From positions 62,001 through 126,000 of the forward strand of contig JASFYT010000020.1 in NCBI GenBank assembly GCA_045047085.1: a stretch of 64,000 bases of DNA, in the 5' to 3' direction. Of this stretch, positions 61,093 to 64,000 are shown one piece after another. The position numbers and the translations under genes are program-made. The notes under the pieces are model-generated. The model was not told the origin of the DNA. It was given only the letters and a program-made list of their open reading frames with translations, and did not search any database. How positions within the stretch are numbered: position 1 is the stretch's first letter; every line of letters starts with the position of its first letter. This stretch comes from GCA-2401155 sp045047085. Lineage in GTDB: Bacteria; Pseudomonadota; Alphaproteobacteria; Rhizobiales; Rhizobiaceae.

Positions 61093-62976
61093 TTAGCCAA
61101 CCAACCCGCCATCTTCGCGCCGAACGGCAATGACGGCTGAGCGTGGCACGGCATTGCCGCCTTCTGGCCAATGACCGTCGCCACGATCACCGGGATGTTG
61201 AATGCCGACAAACATTGTTCTGCGATCGATACTCCATGTCAAACCGGTTACTTCACATTGCTTTGGACCTACGAGAAAGCGCCTGATCTCACCAGTTACC
61301 GGGTCGCCAGCTAGCATTTGATTGTTGCCCTGATCTTCAAAATCCATCTCATTGGAATAATTGCCATCGGTCTGTATCCACAAAATTCCTGTTGAATCAA
61401 AATTCAAACCATCTGGTGAATTGAACATATTGTCCGGCGTGATGTTTTCTGATCCAGCCTTTGCATCGGAATGCACCTTTGGATTGCCGGCCAGCAAGTA
61501 TAAATCCCATGCGAAGTCTTTGGCAGTGTGATCGCCGCTATTTGGCCGCCAGCGCACGATTTGTCCAAATTTATTTGCTTCACGCGGGTTAGGTCCGCCA
61601 ACAGGTGTTTGGTCGCCACCGGCATTCGGTCTGATGCCACGGTTTTTATTGTTGGTGAGGGCGCAATATACTTCCGGAAAATGAGGATTAGCGGAAACCC
61701 ACTCAGGTCGATCCATGGTGGTGGCACCCACTGCTGATGCTGCAATGCGGGTGTGGATGCAAATATCCGCCATATCCGCCATGCCGGTTGTTTCGGGAGT
61801 TAGCTCCAGCCATTCACCGGCACCGCTATCGTGGAATTTTGCCGCGTATAGTTTGCCATCTTCCAGCAATGAGTCTGTTTCGCCCCCCAGCGCGTATATA
61901 CCGTTGGAAATGTAACGGTACAGGAACTCGCCGCGCTCATCATCCCCCATATAGACCACAATATGGCCATCGGAATTGACGACAACTTCGGCATTTTCAT
62001 GTTTGAAACGGCCAAGGGCTGTGCGTTTTTTTGGTATGGAGTTCGGATCGCGTGGATTAATTTCAACCACATACCCGGCGCGGTTTGGTTCATTTGGATG
62101 TTTGGAAACATCGAAGCGTTCGTCAATTTTTGCCCAACTATAGCCCCAGTCTTTTGAAGAAATACCGTAGCGTTTCTGTTCTGGTGAAACTTGGTGGTTT
62201 TCATCGATGGAGGAAAAATAACCGTTGAAGTTTTCTTCGCATGCCAGATAGGTGCCCCAAGGGGTGGAGCCGTTGCCACAGTTATTCCATGTGCCGAGGG
62301 ATTTGGTGCCTGATGGATCGGCTGTGGTTTTTAACAGAGCGTGACCTGCTGCTGGACCAGTTAGTTCCATCTCGCTATCAGGGGTAATACGGCGATTATA
62401 TGGGCTGTCTTTGACGATGCTCCATTTGCCATGCTGTTCGATAATTTCAACAACGCTTATGCCATGGGCCATTTTGCCTTTGAGCACATCATCATCGGTT
62501 TCAGCTTTTCTATCGGCGCGGTTACCCCAGATGATTTTGCGGTTGGTATATTCATTGTTGACCACCAGAAGGGTTTTATCCCCGTGGGCAAAGACTTCCA
62601 TGCCATCGATATTATCACCAAAGGCACGTGACTGGCTGGCTGCATCGCCGCGTGTAGAGGAGTCAAAATCAGGCGCATCGGACCAAAGCGGGTCGCCCCA
62701 ACGCACTAGAACTTCAGTGGTATAGCCATCAGGGACGGTAACAGCATCGAGGCTGTTAGTGGCAATTTGTTTGAAGGCAAAACGATTGGTGGCTGCCTCA
62801 ACAAGGTTTGGTGTGAATGTGGTGCAAATGGCAGCACAGCTGCCAAATGCCAGAGCGCCGCCAATCAATCCACGACGGCTGATGGAGGCCTCAATCACCC
62901 GGTCAAATTCGTTTTCTTCCTCAGTTGGGTTGATGATTTCGTCAAAATCATCAAAAGAAACTTCTTTCTTATCCAT
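61093..62976 (-). CDS. PhoX-type phosphatase (DUF839), Tat-exported
   Basis: A 627-residue protein of the DUF839/PhoX family, calcium/iron-dependent alkaline phosphatases of the periplasm. A Tat signal is evident (SISRRGLIGGALAFGS near residues 31-46). Internal family segments include GDNIDGMEVFAHGD, NNCGNGSTPWGTYLACEENF and RPEWVSANPHFPEVYCALTN; the C-terminus has FVGIQHPGD. ATG 62976 has a perfect AAGGAG site, so the longer frame to 63084 is rejected. I saw no clear Pho box upstream. Confidence 0.88.
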   Translation of the reverse strand: MDKKEVSFDDFDEIINPTEEENEFDRVIEASISRRGLIGGALAFGSCAAICTTFTPNLVEAATNRFAFKQIATNSLDAVTVPDGYTTEVLVRWGDPLWSDAPDFDSSTRGDAASQSRAFGDNIDGMEVFAHGDKTLLVVNNEYTNRKIIWGNRADRKAETDDDVLKGKMAHGISVVEIIEQHGKWSIVKDSPYNRRITPDSEMELTGPAAGHALLKTTADPSGTKSLGTWNNCGNGSTPWGTYLACEENFNGYFSSIDENHQVSPEQKRYGISSKDWGYSWAKIDERFDVSKHPNEPNRAGYVVEINPRDPNSIPKKRTALGRFKHENAEVVVNSDGHIVVYMGDDERGEFLYRYISNGIYALGGETDSLLEDGKLYAAKFHDSGAGEWLELTPETTGMADMADICIHTRIAASAVGATTMDRPEWVSANPHFPEVYCALTNNKNRGIRPNAGGDQTPVGGPNPREANKFGQIVRWRPNSGDHTAKDFAWDLYLLAGNPKVHSDAKAGSENITPDNMFNSPDGLNFDSTGILWIQTDGNYSNEMDFEDQGNNQMLAGDPVTGEIRRFLVGPKQCEVTGLTWSIDRRTMFVGIQHPGDRGDGHWPEGGNAVPRSAVIAVRREDGGLVG

Positions 62977-63418
62977 TATTTTCTCCTTTGGAATTATGTT
63001 TCGGCCCGTGTCGATAATTCCCGTTGGTAGAAGGTCATCGCAAACCTTTAATGACATTTTCAAAAGGTGGATCGATCTAATCAATTTTTGAATACAATTA
63101 TGCCTGTTATCGGAGCGTTATCAAATTTTTGTATCCCAAATAAAAAATATGCTTTTGTGATAGCCTAATGCAAGACGTTCTCAGTGCCGATATTCAGCCT
63201 TTCGAATAATTTCGTCATAAATTGCGGTGAATTCTAACGGATCGTTGCGGGGTATGCACCACGACGAGATGGCCCGTATTGTCGTAACCCCCTTTTAAAA
63301 GACGTGCAGGGCCTGCCGTCGCGAAGCACTGGGTTAAAACCATCATGACTAAGGCATGTTTTACATTTTAATGCGCGGGGAGAAGGGATATTGAATTGCA
63401 CATTGGAAATTTGTCTGC
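62977..63418. other. Intergenic region between phosphatase and phosphomannomutase genes
   Basis: About 440 bases holding the phosphatase promoter region and the 3' flank of the phosphomannomutase gene. No gene, RNA or strong hairpin was recognised. Confidence 0.4.
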
Positions 63419-64000
63419 CTATGCAACTCCGATTAAATATTCAACTTCTGCAACATGTTTGCGGACTAACTGGCAATCATTTTTTGCTTCAATATTCAGG
63501 CGCAGGAGCGGCTCGGTGTTCGAGGCGCGCAAGTTAAGGCGCCAGTTGCTAAACGTTATGCTTAGTCCATCGATGTCGTCCAGATCTGGCACCTCCTGGC
63601 CGTCGGTGTACCAAGTTTGTTCTTCGGCGGCATAATGATTGCGCACCTTACTGATTGCTTTTTTGACGTCGGACACTTTGTAATTGAGTTCGCCGCTGCA
63701 GGGAAAGGCGGCGATACGTTCTTCGACCAATTGTGCAAGTGAATTTCCTGTATTGCTTATCAGTTCAATTAATAACAACCATGGGATCATACCACTGTCA
63801 CAATATGCGAAGTCTCGAAAGTAATGATGAGCACTCATTTCTCCACCATAAATTGCGTTTTTATCGCGCATGCATTGTTTGATGAAAGAGTGGCCAGTTT
63901 TTGACGAAACAGGAACGCCGCCAGCCGTTTTTACAATGTCGATGGTGTTCCATGTCAGGCGAGGATCATGAATAATGGTTTCGCCGGGATGTTGAAGCAG
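63419..64000 (-). CDS. Phosphomannomutase/phosphoglucomutase, C-terminal part (5' end outside window)
   Basis: The frame is open through the right edge of the window. It carries the sugar-binding loop YGGEMSAHHYF and the C-terminal phosphate-binding loop RASNTEPLLRLNIEA of the alpha-D-phosphohexomutase superfamily, so this is the last two domains (about 193 residues). It interconverts hexose 6- and 1-phosphates for polysaccharide precursors. The catalytic serine domain is outside the window. Confidence 0.9.
   Translation of the reverse strand: MLQHPGETIIHDPRLTWNTIDIVKTAGGVPVSSKTGHSFIKQCMRDKNAIYGGEMSAHHYFRDFAYCDSGMIPWLLLIELISNTGNSLAQLVEERIAAFPCSGELNYKVSDVKKAISKVRNHYAAEEQTWYTDGQEVPDLDDIDGLSITFSNWRLNLRASNTEPLLRLNIEAKNDCQLVRKHVAEVEYLIGVA

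Overview
The window reads as the chromosome of an alphaproteobacterium, most likely of the order Hyphomicrobiales (Rhizobiales). The evidence is a moderate GC content, a Brucella/Phyllobacteriaceae-style intergenic palindrome at about 2861-2967, and many periplasmic-binding-protein transporters (BMP-type ABC, TTT, TAXI-TRAP) paired with catabolic enzymes. There is one tRNA gene (Trp, CCA anticodon). I saw no rRNA or CRISPR array. The genus assignment is inference.

Layout. 1-6.3 kb: a 4-hydroxybutyrate-like oxidation module (Fe-dependent alcohol dehydrogenase, thioesterase, succinate-semialdehyde dehydrogenase) converges on a two-gene operon of a ThDP-dependent enzyme and an IlvD/Edd dehydratase. 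6.6-12.1 kb: a decayed integrative element at tRNA-Trp. It holds a tyrosine integrase split by a reading-frame change at a slippery heptamer, two ParDE-type toxin-antitoxin pairs (the second toxin has only an ATT start), a serine recombinase broken by an amber codon, a VPLPA-CTERM exported protein, small phage-like genes, and a second, truncated copy of the integrase 5' end. 12.2-22.2 kb: a chemoreceptor, an IS3-type transposase remnant, a MarR/EamA divergent pair with two palindromic operators, a MocR regulator whose putative operator is repeated before a second EamA exporter, and a diguanylate cyclase. 22.3-23.4 kb: a secreted, very basic protein built on 21 tandem 30-bp units.

24-31.7 kb: a nucleoside/nucleobase ABC importer (BMP protein, double ATPase, two permeases) is followed closely by cytosine deaminase and then a second ThDP enzyme. 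31.8-41 kb: a beta-helix protein of 12-residue repeats with a C-terminal membrane domain, CysK, a CapD/FlaA1-type nucleotide-sugar dehydratase, a YghU-type GST, a truncated auxin-efflux-family carrier, and HemN divergent from a Crp/Fnr regulator with an FNR-like box between them.

41.3-53.8 kb is the most coherent block, an oxalate-utilisation operon. It runs: GntR/FCD regulator, oxalyl-CoA decarboxylase, formyl-CoA transferase, a 10-formyl-THF hydrolase-like protein, formate-THF ligase, a tandem universal stress protein, a TctCBA-type tripartite transporter, and finally a 590-residue P-loop kinase of unknown function. The enzymes would convert oxalate to CO2 plus formate and feed the formate into folate-bound C1 units. 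The transporter is a plausible oxalate importer, and the kinase and hydrolase-like protein are the undescribed parts. 53.8-59.6 kb, on the opposite strand, is a TAXI-TRAP importer with an amine/amino-acid type catabolic set (DAO-family oxidase, alpha/beta hydrolase, ornithine-cyclodeaminase-like reductase). The end holds a 1-Cys peroxiredoxin, a PhoX-type phosphatase and the 3' end of a phosphomannomutase.
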